DNA of 34,242 nucleotides, taken from NCBI GenBank assembly GCA_039961675.1, contig JABRWC010000176.1, positions 1 through 34,242 of the forward strand, written 5' to 3'. Both the position numbers and the translations under genes were made by a program. A model generated the notes under the pieces. That model did no database searches, had not been told where the DNA came from, and worked only from the letters and a program-made list of their open reading frames with translations. Positions 22,964-30,454 of the stretch are shown piece after piece. This stretch comes from JABRWC01 sp039961675 (GTDB taxonomy: Bacteria; Planctomycetota; Phycisphaerae; UBA1845; Fen-1342). Positions within the stretch are counted from its first letter, which is position 1, and each line of letters opens with the position of its first letter.

Positions 22964-23118
22964 GCCGCTGTTGAGTCGCCGGCAGATGGCGCCGGGTGCG
23001 GAATCGGCCCGGCACGGGTCTTCAAAACGTCGGGATTCCGGGTTCGTTAGCCATGATGCCCAACGCGGATTTCGCCATCATGAGGTGCATCGGACACCGG
23101 CGCGTCGAAAACGCGCCC

Positions 23119-23148
23119 TTGACGCGGACTTGCCGCGGCCAGTATTCT
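23119..23148 (+). promoter_or_regulatory. candidate promoter of rpsB-tsf
   Basis: TTGACG (23119-23124) and TATTCT (23143-23148) are 18 bp apart. Transcription would begin near 23155, leaving a GC-rich, fold-prone leader of about 118 nt before rpsB. The rest of the 22935-23273 gap shows no gene. Confidence 0.55.
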
Positions 23149-23273
23149 GCGCCGTTCTGCCGGCAGGCGGCGCGACAGCCGCCGCGCGGGCGCGCCCGCC
23201 GAAGGAGCGGCGCGAGCCGGCCGGCGGGGAGCGGATTCGGGCGGCTTTCGTTCGGGTACTGGGAGGCCGGGCT

Positions 23274-24128
23274 TTGACTTCTGAACTCGTCCGCGAACTT
23301 CTGGAAGCAGGGATCCACTTCGGGCACCACGCCAGCCGCTGGAACCCGAAGATGAAGCCGTACATCTACGCCCGGCGAAACGGCATCCACGTGATTGACA
23401 TCCGCGAGACGCTGCGCGGCCTGCTGCGGGCGCAGAAGTTCCTGGCCCGCGTGGTCGGCAACGGCGAGGACGTGCTGATCGTCGGCACCAAGCGCCAGGC
23501 GCGCGACGTGATCCAGGAGCAGGCCCAGCGCTGCGGCATGCACTACGTGGTCGAGCGCTGGCTCGGCGGCACGCTGACGAACTTCCGCACGATCCGCTCG
23601 CGGCTTCAGCGTCTCGAGGAGCTCGAAAAACTCGTCGCCAGCCCGGAATGGGAGACCGGCTACTCCAAGAAGATGAAGTCGATGCTGTCGCGCGAGCTGG
23701 AGAAAATCCGCCGCAACCTCGACGGCATCCGCCGCATGTCGCGCCTTCCCGCGGCCCTGGTGGTGATCGACGTCCGCAAGGAGATCAACGCCGTCCGCGA
23801 GGCGCAAGCGCTCGGCGTGCCGACGGTCTGCCTGATCGACACCGACAGCGACCCGGACCTGGCCAGCATCCCGATTCCCGGCAACGACGACGCGATGCGC
23901 GCGATCCGGCTGGTGGTCACGAAGCTCGCCGACGCGATCGGGGAGGGCAAGCGCGCCCGGCCGGAAATCTCGCAGCGCGACGCGGACGACGCGGGCGCGC
24001 CGCGGCGGCGCGGACGGCGGGGCGCGGCGCCCGAGGCGCCCGACATGCGTACGGCGGGGCCCGTCGAGTCGGCGGCGCCGCCGGTCGAGTTGCCCGCGCC
24101 GGAAGCACCCGCGCCGACCGGCAACTGA
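23274..24128 (+). CDS. rpsB: 30S ribosomal protein S2
   Basis: S2 binds the head-body junction of the 30S subunit late in assembly. The 284-residue product begins at TTG 23274, supported by GGGAGG 7 nt upstream and by the family N-terminus (LVRELLEAGIHFGHHASRWN). Conserved stretches follow: NPKMKPYIYARRNGIHVIDI, VGTKRQARDVI, RWLGGTLTNFRTIRSR, LPAALVVIDVRKEINAVREA, LGVPTVCLIDTDSDPDL and IPGNDDAMRAIRL. An extra tail of about 45 residues rich in Arg, Ala and Pro (RRRGRRGAAPEAP onward) extends beyond the 241-residue E. coli protein. The open frame continues upstream without family similarity. It is the first gene of the rpsB-tsf pair. Confidence 0.96.
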   Translation: MTSELVRELLEAGIHFGHHASRWNPKMKPYIYARRNGIHVIDIRETLRGLLRAQKFLARVVGNGEDVLIVGTKRQARDVIQEQAQRCGMHYVVERWLGGTLTNFRTIRSRLQRLEELEKLVASPEWETGYSKKMKSMLSRELEKIRRNLDGIRRMSRLPAALVVIDVRKEINAVREAQALGVPTVCLIDTDSDPDLASIPIPGNDDAMRAIRLVVTKLADAIGEGKRARPEISQRDADDAGAPRRRGRRGAAPEAPDMRTAGPVESAAPPVELPAPEAPAPTGN

Positions 24129-24232
24129 TCGTCGCGAACTCACTGCTGCATCCCGGTTGATTCGACCCGGCCGCGGACGCCTGTTCGCGGCAACGGACGA
24201 CGTGTCGAAAGAGGGCTTGTAGGAGACCTGCG

Positions 24233-25060
24233 ATGGAAATCAGCGCCGCCATGGTGCGGGAACTGCGCGAGAAGACCGGCCTGCCGATGATGGACTGCAA
24301 GAAGGCGCTCAGCGAGTCCGGCGGCGATATGGAAAAGGCCATCGAGTGGCTGCGCAAGGCGGGCCACGGCCGCGTCGAGAAGCTCAAGGATCGCACCGCC
24401 TCGCAGGGGCGGGTGGTCTGTCACGTTGACAGCGGCAGCAAGCGAGCGGCGCTGCTGGAGCTGTGCTGCGAAACCGAGCCGGTCGCCAACATGGACGACT
24501 TCGTCAAGGTCGCCGAGGCGCTCGCGCGGCAGGCCGCCGCCACTCCCGGCGCCACCGCTGCGACGCTCGCGACGCAGAAGTTCATCGGCGACCCGTCTGT
24601 CACGGTTCAGGACAAGCTGACCGACCTCGTAAACCGCATCCGCGAGAACATCTTCGTCGGCCGCGTGGCGACGTTCGGCGGAAACGTTGCGTACTACATC
24701 CACCACGACTGCCGCAAGGGCACGATGGTCGAATTCAACAAGGAGTGCCCGGCCGGGCTTGCCGGCGATGTCTGCATGCACATCACCGCGCTTCGCCCGC
24801 GGGTGCTGAGGCGGGAGGACGTGCCGGCGGAAGACGTGTCGCGTGAGCGCGCGGCGCTGTCCGAGGAGGTCAAGGGCAAACCGGCCAACATCATCGACAA
24901 AATCGTGACCGGCAAGCTCGACCGCTGGTTCTCGGAGTTCGTGCTGCTCGAGCAGCCGTTCGTCAAGGACGACAAGCACACCGTCGCCCAGGTGCTGAGC
25001 CAGGCCAGCCCGGGGCTGACGATCAATCGCTTCGCCCGCTTCGAGATCGGCGGGAGCTGA
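24233..25060 (+). CDS. tsf: elongation factor Ts
   Basis: EF-Ts exchanges GDP for GTP on EF-Tu. The 275-residue product is close to the E. coli length (283). The N-terminal module is clear: AAMVRELREKTGLPMMDCKK (residues 6-25), then ALSESGGDMEKAIEWLRKAG. In the core, the conserved TDFV motif is replaced: ELCCETEPVANMDDF carries Glu-Pro at the place of Asp-Phe, the pair that in E. coli inserts near the EF-Tu nucleotide site. The rest follows the family, including KPANIIDKIVTGKLDRWF and EQPFVKDDKHTVAQVL near the C-terminus. The start ATG 24233 is preceded by AGGAGA. It lies 104 bp after rpsB; pyrH and frr, often next, are absent. Confidence 0.95.
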   Translation: MEISAAMVRELREKTGLPMMDCKKALSESGGDMEKAIEWLRKAGHGRVEKLKDRTASQGRVVCHVDSGSKRAALLELCCETEPVANMDDFVKVAEALARQAAATPGATAATLATQKFIGDPSVTVQDKLTDLVNRIRENIFVGRVATFGGNVAYYIHHDCRKGTMVEFNKECPAGLAGDVCMHITALRPRVLRREDVPAEDVSRERAALSEEVKGKPANIIDKIVTGKLDRWFSEFVLLEQPFVKDDKHTVAQVLSQASPGLTINRFARFEIGGS

Positions 25061-25211
25061 GGCGCGGCGCGTCGCACGCAACCGCCTGCGCGCCGGTTTC
25101 CGGCCCGCCGTCGCGGTAGAAGCAACCACGCAGTACACCCGGGTGCGTCGCAAATCGCGGCGCGCCCGGTTCCTTTTGTGGCGGGCGGATCGCCGCTACA
25201 GTTTGCGCGGG

Positions 25212-26399
25212 ATGAACGTCGCGCCGCGGATGATCGCCGACCAGAAGTTACTCGATGAATATTGCGACCACCTGCGCCGCGTCGGCCGCTTCGCCTTCGA
25301 CACCGAGTTCATCCGCGACGACACCTACCACGCGGCCCTGTGCCTGATCCAAGTCAGCGACGGCGAAGCGGTGACGCTGATCGACCCCACCGCAGACGTG
25401 GACGTGGCGGGGTTCTGGTCGCTCGTCTGCGACCCGGCGATCCTGACGATCGTTCACGCCGGCAAGGAGGACTTCGAGGTCTGTCTCCGCGAGACGGGCC
25501 AGCCGCCGCGGAACGTGTTCGACGTGCAGGTCGTCGCTGGCTTCGTCGGGTTGGGCTACCCGCTGAGCCTCCAACGGCTCGTGAGCGTGACGCTCAAGCA
25601 TCGACTCACCAAGGCGCAGACGCTTACCGACTGGCTGCGCCGCCCGCTCACGGACGACCAGTTGCGCTACGCCGTCGAGGACGTGCAGTATCTCCCGGCC
25701 ATCCACCGCCGGTTTGCCGAAGACCTGGCAAAATCCGGCCGCGCCGCATGGGCCGCCGAAGAGTTGGCGCGCTTCGAGGATCCGGCGACGTACCGCCCGA
25801 CTGCGCAAGCGCGACTGTTCCGGCTCAAGGGGGTCAACCGCCTCGACGGCCAGAGTCTGGCCGTGCTCCAGAAGCTCATGGAGTGGCGCGACGGGTGGGC
25901 CCAGCAGCGCAACCGTCCGCCGCGGGCCTTGATGCGCGACGACGTACTGGTCGAGATCGCCCGCCGGCGCTGCTCGCGCGCCAGCGACCTGGAGGTGCTG
26001 CGCGGCTTCGCGCAGGCGAAGAATCGCCGCGTGGTCGAGGAGCTGCTGCGCGTGATCCGCGAGGCGTCCGCGACGCCCAAGGCGCTGTGGCCGACGCCGA
26101 TGGAGGTGCGCGAGGAGCCGCCGATGTACAAGGCGGCGACCGACGTGCTATCGGCGTACCTGCGCTCGGTGTGCCACGACGAAGGCGTTTCGAACGACCT
26201 GGTCGGCGGTCCGCAGCGCCTGCGCGAGCTGCTCGACTACGCGACCGGCGAGTCCAAGGACAAGCCGATGCTGCTGACCGGCTGGCGCGGCGAGTTCATC
26301 GGTCGGCGCCTGCTGGAGCTGCTGGAGGGCCGCTGCGCGCTGCGGCTGGTGGGCTTCCCCGGCGAGCTGCACGTCCAGGCCACACCGGTCCCGCGCTGA
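25212..26399 (+). CDS. rnd: ribonuclease D-like 3'-5' exonuclease with HRDC domain
   Basis: RNase D trims the 3' ends of tRNAs and other structured RNAs. The 395-residue product shows all five DEDDy residues: Asp30 and Glu32 (FDTEFI), Asp87 (HAGKEDFEV), Tyr153 and Asp157 (YAVEDVQYL). An HRDC domain lies at about 205-285 (RLDGQSLAVLQKLMEWRD, RNRPPRALMRDDVLVEIA), with a further helical C-terminal region. The start ATG 25212 has no Shine-Dalgarno sequence; a TACAGT box at 25197-25202 just upstream raises the chance of an almost leaderless transcript, or the gene may be read from the tsf operon (151 bp gap). It is convergent with the helicase gene. Confidence 0.93.
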   Translation: MNVAPRMIADQKLLDEYCDHLRRVGRFAFDTEFIRDDTYHAALCLIQVSDGEAVTLIDPTADVDVAGFWSLVCDPAILTIVHAGKEDFEVCLRETGQPPRNVFDVQVVAGFVGLGYPLSLQRLVSVTLKHRLTKAQTLTDWLRRPLTDDQLRYAVEDVQYLPAIHRRFAEDLAKSGRAAWAAEELARFEDPATYRPTAQARLFRLKGVNRLDGQSLAVLQKLMEWRDGWAQQRNRPPRALMRDDVLVEIARRRCSRASDLEVLRGFAQAKNRRVVEELLRVIREASATPKALWPTPMEVREEPPMYKAATDVLSAYLRSVCHDEGVSNDLVGGPQRLRELLDYATGESKDKPMLLTGWRGEFIGRRLLELLEGRCALRLVGFPGELHVQATPVPR

Positions 26400-26420
26400 G
26401 CGCACCCCCGCAGTGCGCTC
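26398..26420. terminator. hairpin between rnd and the convergent helicase gene
   Basis: GAGCGCAC (26398-26405) and GTGCGCTC (26413-26420) form a perfect 8-bp stem with a 7-nt loop that overlaps the last bases of the rnd stop codon. No T-run follows on either strand. Its role in ending transcription is inferred from position. Confidence 0.5.
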
Positions 26421-26479
26421 CGACCGCGACGCACATGCACGCAGCCACGAACGCCTTGCGAAGCCAGATCTCGGCCGCC

Positions 26480-28438
26480 TCACCACTCCCGCTCTTCAAC
26501 GGAGACCCGCCCTCCCGGCAGGCTCGCCAGGAACTTCTTTCCGTATGGCTTGCGCACCACGCGCGGATCGAGGATCACCACGATCCCCCGGTCGCTGCGG
26601 CTGCGGATCAGCCGGCCGAAGCCCTGCCGGAACTTCAGGATCGCCTCCGGCAACTGGTAATCGTTGAATGGGTTCCCGCCTCGCCGGCGCACCAGGTCCA
26701 TCCGCGCTTCGACCATCGGCCGGTCGGGCACGGCGAACGGCAGCTTCACGATGATCACGTTCGACAGCGCCTCGCCCACCACGTCCACCCCCTGCCAGAA
26801 CGTGTCCGTGCCGAAGATCGCCGCCCGCGGCGTCTCGCGGAATGCGTCCAGCATCTTCGAGCGCGGCCGGCTCTCGCCCTGCGCCAGGATGGTGAAGCCG
26901 TCGGCGCCCAGCTCCTCGCGCACGCGCTGCGCCGCCTGACGCAGCATCTCGTAGCTGGTGAACAGCACGAACGCGCGCCCCTCGCTGTGCCGCAGCCAGT
27001 GGACCATCGCCCGCGACGCCGCCTCGACGAACGCCGCCCCGGCGCCGGGGTCGGGCAGGCCGGCCTCGACGTGAATCGCGACCTGCCGCTCGAAGTCGAA
27101 CGGCGAGCCGAGCCGCAGCGTCTGCGCCGGCGGCGATCCCAGCCGGCTGAGCAGGTATTCGAAGCCCTCGTCTCCCGGCGCGGCGAGCGTGGCGCTGGTC
27201 AGCACCGCGCTGCGGACGCGGTCGAACAGCAGCTCGCGCAGCACCGGGCCGGTATCCAGCGGACACCCGCAGAGCGACACGCGCCGCGTACGCGCGGTGT
27301 CAAGATCCACCCAGTACACGTGCTCCTCGTATCGCTGCGAGAGCAGCGCGTCGATCGAATCGGCCAGCGCCGTACAGCGCTCGATGAACGCCCCCAGCTC
27401 GTACTGGTCCTCCGGCCGCGGCAGGTCTTTCTTCAGCGGCTCGAGCGCCTTGGCGACGTGCAGCAGCGCCGGCGTCAGCTCGTTGCCGACGACGTTCGCG
27501 CGCACCAGCCGGCCGTTGGACCGGCCGCTCGACTTCTGCCAGGCGTACAGCTCGTTGAAGAACTGCGTGCAGGCGGACTGCGCCGCGATGACCGCGCGCT
27601 TCTGCTCGTCGCTGCCCAGCATCGCCAGGTAGCCCTTGCCGGTGCGCTCGTTGAACAGCCCGCTGAGCACGTAGTGCACCTGCGCGTCCGAGACGGTCAG
27701 CCCGAAGTGGTCCGCGGCGACGGCGTCCAGCACGTGCGCTTCGTCGATCACCGCCAGGTCGTAGTCGGGAAGCACGCTGGCCTGGTTGCGGCGCAGCGCC
27801 AGGTCCGACACCAGCAGCGCGTGATTGACGATCAGCAACTGCGCCTTTTCCGCGCGGCGGCGGGCGCGCTGGTAGAAGCACGGCTCGTACGTCGGGCAGC
27901 GCCGGCCAAGGCAGTTGCCGTGCTCGCTGCGCACCTTCTCCCACACGTCCGGCGGCGGCGGCTCCGGCAGGTCGCTAAGAGAACCGTCCTGGGTCTGGTA
28001 GGCCCAGTCTTCGACGCGGTGCAGCACGGAGAGCTGGACGGAGTTTGAAAAGAGCGCCTTCTGCCGCTCGCTGGCGTGTTTCAGCCGGCGCAGCCCAACA
28101 TAATTGTTGCGGCCCTTCACCAGTTCGTAGCTGAACTCCTCTCCGAGGGCCTCGCGCAGGAAGGGGATGTCCTTGTGTATGAGCTGCTCCTGGAGCGCGA
28201 TCGTGTGCGTGCTGACGACAACCTTGCTCGCCGGGTGCGTCAGGATGTGCTCGATCGCCGGGAGAAGGTAAGCGAAGGTCTTGCCGACTCCCGTTCCCGC
28301 CTCGACCGCCAGGTGGTGCGGCCGCTCGAACGCTTCGGCCACGGCGGCCGCCATTTCGGACTGCTGCGGTCGCGGCTCATATGCGGGCAGCCGGCCGGCC
28401 AAGAGACCGTCCGGGGCGAGCCAGTCGGCGACGGGCAC
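26480..28438 (-). CDS. dinG: DinG/XPD-family DNA helicase lacking the expected first Fe-S cysteine
   Basis: This is a 652-residue superfamily-2 helicase that would unwind DNA with 5'-3' polarity, by family. Walker A AGTGVGKT is at 47-54 and DEAH at 232-235 (VIDEAHVLDAV); the C-terminal half has LTSATLAAPG, FVLFTSYEMLRQA, FGTDTFWQGVDVVGEAL and QGFGRLIRSRSDRG (motif VI). Three Fe-S-type cysteines are present (Cys176, Cys181 and Cys187 in NCLGRRCPTYEPCFYQ). The first, expected in KGRNNYVGLRRL at about 115, is Gly (codon GGG), so a normal four-Cys 4Fe-4S site is incomplete. The start is GTG 28438, with AGGAGG 7 nt upstream, overlapping the stop of the preceding small membrane gene (11 nt gap). 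The gene symbol is a family name. Confidence 0.88.
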   Translation of the reverse strand: MPVADWLAPDGLLAGRLPAYEPRPQQSEMAAAVAEAFERPHHLAVEAGTGVGKTFAYLLPAIEHILTHPASKVVVSTHTIALQEQLIHKDIPFLREALGEEFSYELVKGRNNYVGLRRLKHASERQKALFSNSVQLSVLHRVEDWAYQTQDGSLSDLPEPPPPDVWEKVRSEHGNCLGRRCPTYEPCFYQRARRRAEKAQLLIVNHALLVSDLALRRNQASVLPDYDLAVIDEAHVLDAVAADHFGLTVSDAQVHYVLSGLFNERTGKGYLAMLGSDEQKRAVIAAQSACTQFFNELYAWQKSSGRSNGRLVRANVVGNELTPALLHVAKALEPLKKDLPRPEDQYELGAFIERCTALADSIDALLSQRYEEHVYWVDLDTARTRRVSLCGCPLDTGPVLRELLFDRVRSAVLTSATLAAPGDEGFEYLLSRLGSPPAQTLRLGSPFDFERQVAIHVEAGLPDPGAGAAFVEAASRAMVHWLRHSEGRAFVLFTSYEMLRQAAQRVREELGADGFTILAQGESRPRSKMLDAFRETPRAAIFGTDTFWQGVDVVGEALSNVIIVKLPFAVPDRPMVEARMDLVRRRGGNPFNDYQLPEAILKFRQGFGRLIRSRSDRGIVVILDPRVVRKPYGKKFLASLPGGRVSVEEREW

Positions 28439-28449
28439 GGCGACGCCTC

Positions 28450-28986
28450 CTAGCCGCGCGCGAGCTGCGACGCGAAGTCCCACGAGAAGGTGATCACCGC
28501 AACGATCGCGACGAAGATCACCATGGTGCCGAAGACCGTGATGAACGTCTGCCCGCTGATCCAGCCGTCGCGCATGGTGGCGATGATGTGCGGCCGCGCG
28601 AGCACCAGCATGCTGATGATCATGGCCGCCGACGTGATCAGCACGGAGATCGAATGCACGTAGCTGTACACCCAAATGTGCTTGCCGACCTCGCGTTCCT
28701 GCCCGGCCAGTTCTCGGATGAAATGCCCCCGCACAAAGTACGCCGTCTCCGTGCGCCCGTCGGGGCGCACCATCCGGCGGCACTCGCCGTTGTGCGCGTC
28801 GCCGCCCAGAACCGCGTAGATCACCGTGTAGAGCAGGAAGTTCAGCAGCCCGATCGAGATGATCCGCACGCAGATGCGGTTTCGGCGGCGGCGCGGCATG
28901 CGATCCACCGGGCAGGGCGGCGTCGCCACCGTCCGCGTCGGAGCGTCCAGTTCGATGTCGATCGCGCGCTCCACCGGCGTCTGCAT
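28450..28986 (-). CDS. small three-helix membrane protein, unknown function
   Basis: This is a 178-residue protein. Residues 1-30 are polar, followed by a basic PRRRRNR and a helix at about 40-60. A cysteine-bearing loop (GGDAHNGECRRM) is followed by helices at about 108-130 and 146-167, with a short C-terminal tail. I do not recognise the family. The start ATG 28986 has GAGG about 8 nt upstream. Its stop is only 11 nt before the GTG of the helicase, whose ribosome site overlaps this stop, so the two are almost certainly one transcript. It may have no functional link to the helicase. Confidence 0.7.
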   Translation of the reverse strand: MQTPVERAIDIELDAPTRTVATPPCPVDRMPRRRRNRICVRIISIGLLNFLLYTVIYAVLGGDAHNGECRRMVRPDGRTETAYFVRGHFIRELAGQEREVGKHIWVYSYVHSISVLITSAAMIISMLVLARPHIIATMRDGWISGQTFITVFGTMVIFVAIVAVITFSWDFASQLARG

Positions 28987-29024
28987 GCGTTCGCCTCAAA
29001 CCGCGCGTGCCACCGCCCCTGGGG

Positions 29025-29045
29025 GACCGGTTTCTGACCGGTCTG
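29025..29045. repeat. single diverged copy of the GACCGGT repeat
   Basis: GACCGGT occurs twice within 21 bp (29025-29031 and 29036-29042), the second within CTGACCGGTCTG, close to the core of the 30-bp array at 30271-30450. The two copies flank the thiS-thiG pair. Confidence 0.4.
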
Positions 29046-29146
29046 TTCCGTCAAAAGTCCTGGTCGGCCACGAGGGGCGACGAGCGGCGCTGTGGCCCCG
29101 CTTCCTCACGGGCCCGGCTCGGCTCGTCGACCATGGAGGACCGACG

Positions 29147-30007
29147 CTACCGCTCTTTCGCGACGGACTGCGGGCGTTGCGCGGGGGCGATGACGCCGTC
29201 CGTCGGCGACGACGCCGAAGCGTAGAGCTTGCGCGGAATCCGCCCGGCGCGGTACGCGTGGTAGCCCGCCTCGATCGCGTGCCGCATCGCGTGCGCCATC
29301 CCTACCGGGTCGGCGGCGCCGGCGATGCCCGTATTGAGCAGGACGCCGTCCGCGCCCAGCTCCATGGCAATCGTCACGTCGCTGGCCGTCCCGACCCCGG
29401 CATCGACGATCACCGGGTAGTCCGGGTCGCGCTCCTTGAGCTGCTCCAGGATGATGCGGATGTTGTTCGGATTCAACACACCCTGCCCGCTGCCGATGGG
29501 AGAACCCAGCGGCATCACGCTCGTCGCGCCGGCGTCGCGCAGCCGCAGCGCCAGGATCGGGTCGTCGTTCGAATAGGCCAGGACTGTGAGTCCCTCCCGG
29601 ACCAGCGTCTCGACGGCGCGAAGCGTCTCGAGCGGGTCGGGCAGCAGCGTCTTGCGGTCGCCCAAGACTTCCAGCTTCACCCAGCCCGCGCCCCGGTTGT
29701 CCATCCCCTCCAGCAGCTCGCGCCCCAGCCGGGCCGCGCGGATCGCGTCCTCGGCGGAAAAGCAGCCGGCCGTGTTCGGCAGGATCGTGTAGCGCTTCAG
29801 GTCGAGGTAATCCAGCAGGCTGCGGCCCTGCCGGTCGTAGAGTCGCTCGCGCCGCACCGCGACCGTGACAACCTCGCAGCCCGACGCCTCGAGCGCAGCG
29901 CGCATCAGCTCGTAGTCCGGCTCGCCGTCACGAAGGTACTTGCCCGTGCCGACGAACAGGCGCGAGCGGAACGAGAACCCGGCCAGCTTCAGCGGCGCCG
30001 CATCCAT
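29147..30007 (-). CDS. thiG: thiazole synthase
   Basis: ThiG makes the thiazole phosphate of thiamine from deoxyxylulose phosphate, dehydroglycine and ThiS thiocarboxylate. The 286-residue product has LFVGTGKY near the N-terminus, LPNTAGCFSAEDAIR (77-91), the Schiff-base Lys111 in WVKLEVLGD, MPLGSPIGSGQG, PVIVDAGVGTASDV and GADGVLLNTGIAGAADP, all typical. The tail (SSPTDGVIAPAQR) is slightly longer than usual. The start ATG 30007 overlaps the thiS stop by one base, giving the coupling ATGA. The enzyme that supplies dehydroglycine (ThiO or ThiH) and the other thi genes are not in the window. Confidence 0.97.
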   Translation of the reverse strand: MDAAPLKLAGFSFRSRLFVGTGKYLRDGEPDYELMRAALEASGCEVVTVAVRRERLYDRQGRSLLDYLDLKRYTILPNTAGCFSAEDAIRAARLGRELLEGMDNRGAGWVKLEVLGDRKTLLPDPLETLRAVETLVREGLTVLAYSNDDPILALRLRDAGATSVMPLGSPIGSGQGVLNPNNIRIILEQLKERDPDYPVIVDAGVGTASDVTIAMELGADGVLLNTGIAGAADPVGMAHAMRHAIEAGYHAYRAGRIPRKLYASASSPTDGVIAPAQRPQSVAKER

Positions 30008-30207
30008 CAGCCTCCCCCCACGAGCGTGACGATCTCGACGCGGTCCCCATCGCGAAGCTCGACCTCGGCCAGCCTCGCGCGGCGCACGAGCTGCTCGTTG
30101 ACCTCGACGGCGACGCGCTGCGGCGAGACGTCGAAGCGCTTCAGCAGCTCCGCAACCGTCGCGGGCCCGTCAAGCGACCGGTGCTCGCCGTTCACGGTGA
30201 TTTCCAC
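30007..30207 (-). CDS. thiS: sulfur-carrier protein ThiS
   Basis: This is a 66-residue ubiquitin-like sulfur carrier. After adenylation its C-terminal Gly-Gly becomes a thiocarboxylate that donates sulfur to ThiG. It starts MEITVNGEHRSL, has ATVAELLKRFDV and VAVEVNEQLV (the beta-grasp pattern), and ends VEIVTLVGGG, the required di-Gly end. Its stop overlaps the thiG start. The start ATG 30207 has AGGA 4 nt upstream. Transcription probably starts about 13 nt before it, at the TATAAT box. Confidence 0.95.
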   Translation of the reverse strand: MEITVNGEHRSLDGPATVAELLKRFDVSPQRVAVEVNEQLVRRARLAEVELRDGDRVEIVTLVGGG

Positions 30208-30219
30208 GGTTCCTGCTCC

Positions 30220-30239
30220 CGCGCGAATTATAACGCGCG
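30220..30239 (-). promoter_or_regulatory. thiS-thiG promoter with an inverted repeat over the -10 box
   Basis: On the minus strand a perfect TATAAT (30227-30232) lies inside CGCGCG-TTATAATT-CGCGCG, a 20-bp sequence whose arms are self-complementary (30220-30225 and 30234-30239). The -35 region is weak. Transcription would start near 30220. The palindrome covers the -10 box and start, where an operator would act. There is no THI-box (TPP riboswitch) in the about 13-nt leader. Confidence 0.55.
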
Positions 30240-30270
30240 ACGTGCGGGGCGTTGGACCTCCGCCTTCGAC

Positions 30271-30450
30271 GGGAATGACCGGTCTGGAGACCGGTTCTAC
30301 GAGGATGACCGGTCTGGAGGCCGGTGCTACGAGAAAGACCGGTCTCGAGACCGCTCCTACGAGGATGACCGGTCTGGAGACCGGTGCTACGAGAATGACC
30401 GGTCTGGAGACCGGTCCTACGGCAATGACCGGTCCCCCAGGAGGTCGGTG
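30271..30450. repeat. 30-bp tandem repeat array, six units
   Basis: Six units of exactly 30 bp begin at 30271, 30301, 30331, 30361, 30391 and 30421; the last is diverged. The core is ATGACCGGTCTGGAGACCGG followed by a CTACGA-like end. Each unit contains an imperfect palindrome (ACCGGTCTGGAGACCGGT). It lies between thiS and the recG stop, and the last unit runs to within 4 bp of that stop codon. Units are contiguous, without unique spacers, so it is not a CRISPR array. The array could form hairpins in RNA. Confidence 0.9.
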
Positions 30451-30454
30451 CGTG

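Noticed and set aside
25262..28048. A 928-codon plus-strand open frame crossing rnd and the helicase gene
   Set aside because: It is a frame shadow of rnd and an antisense shadow of the helicase; its sequence is Arg/Pro/Ala-rich with no recognisable domain.
30208..30270. TPP riboswitch upstream of thiS
   Set aside because: The expected leader is only about 13 nt, and no THI-box motifs are seen.
30271..30450. CRISPR array
   Set aside because: The 30-bp period is suggestive, but the units are joined with no unique spacers and no cas gene is nearby.
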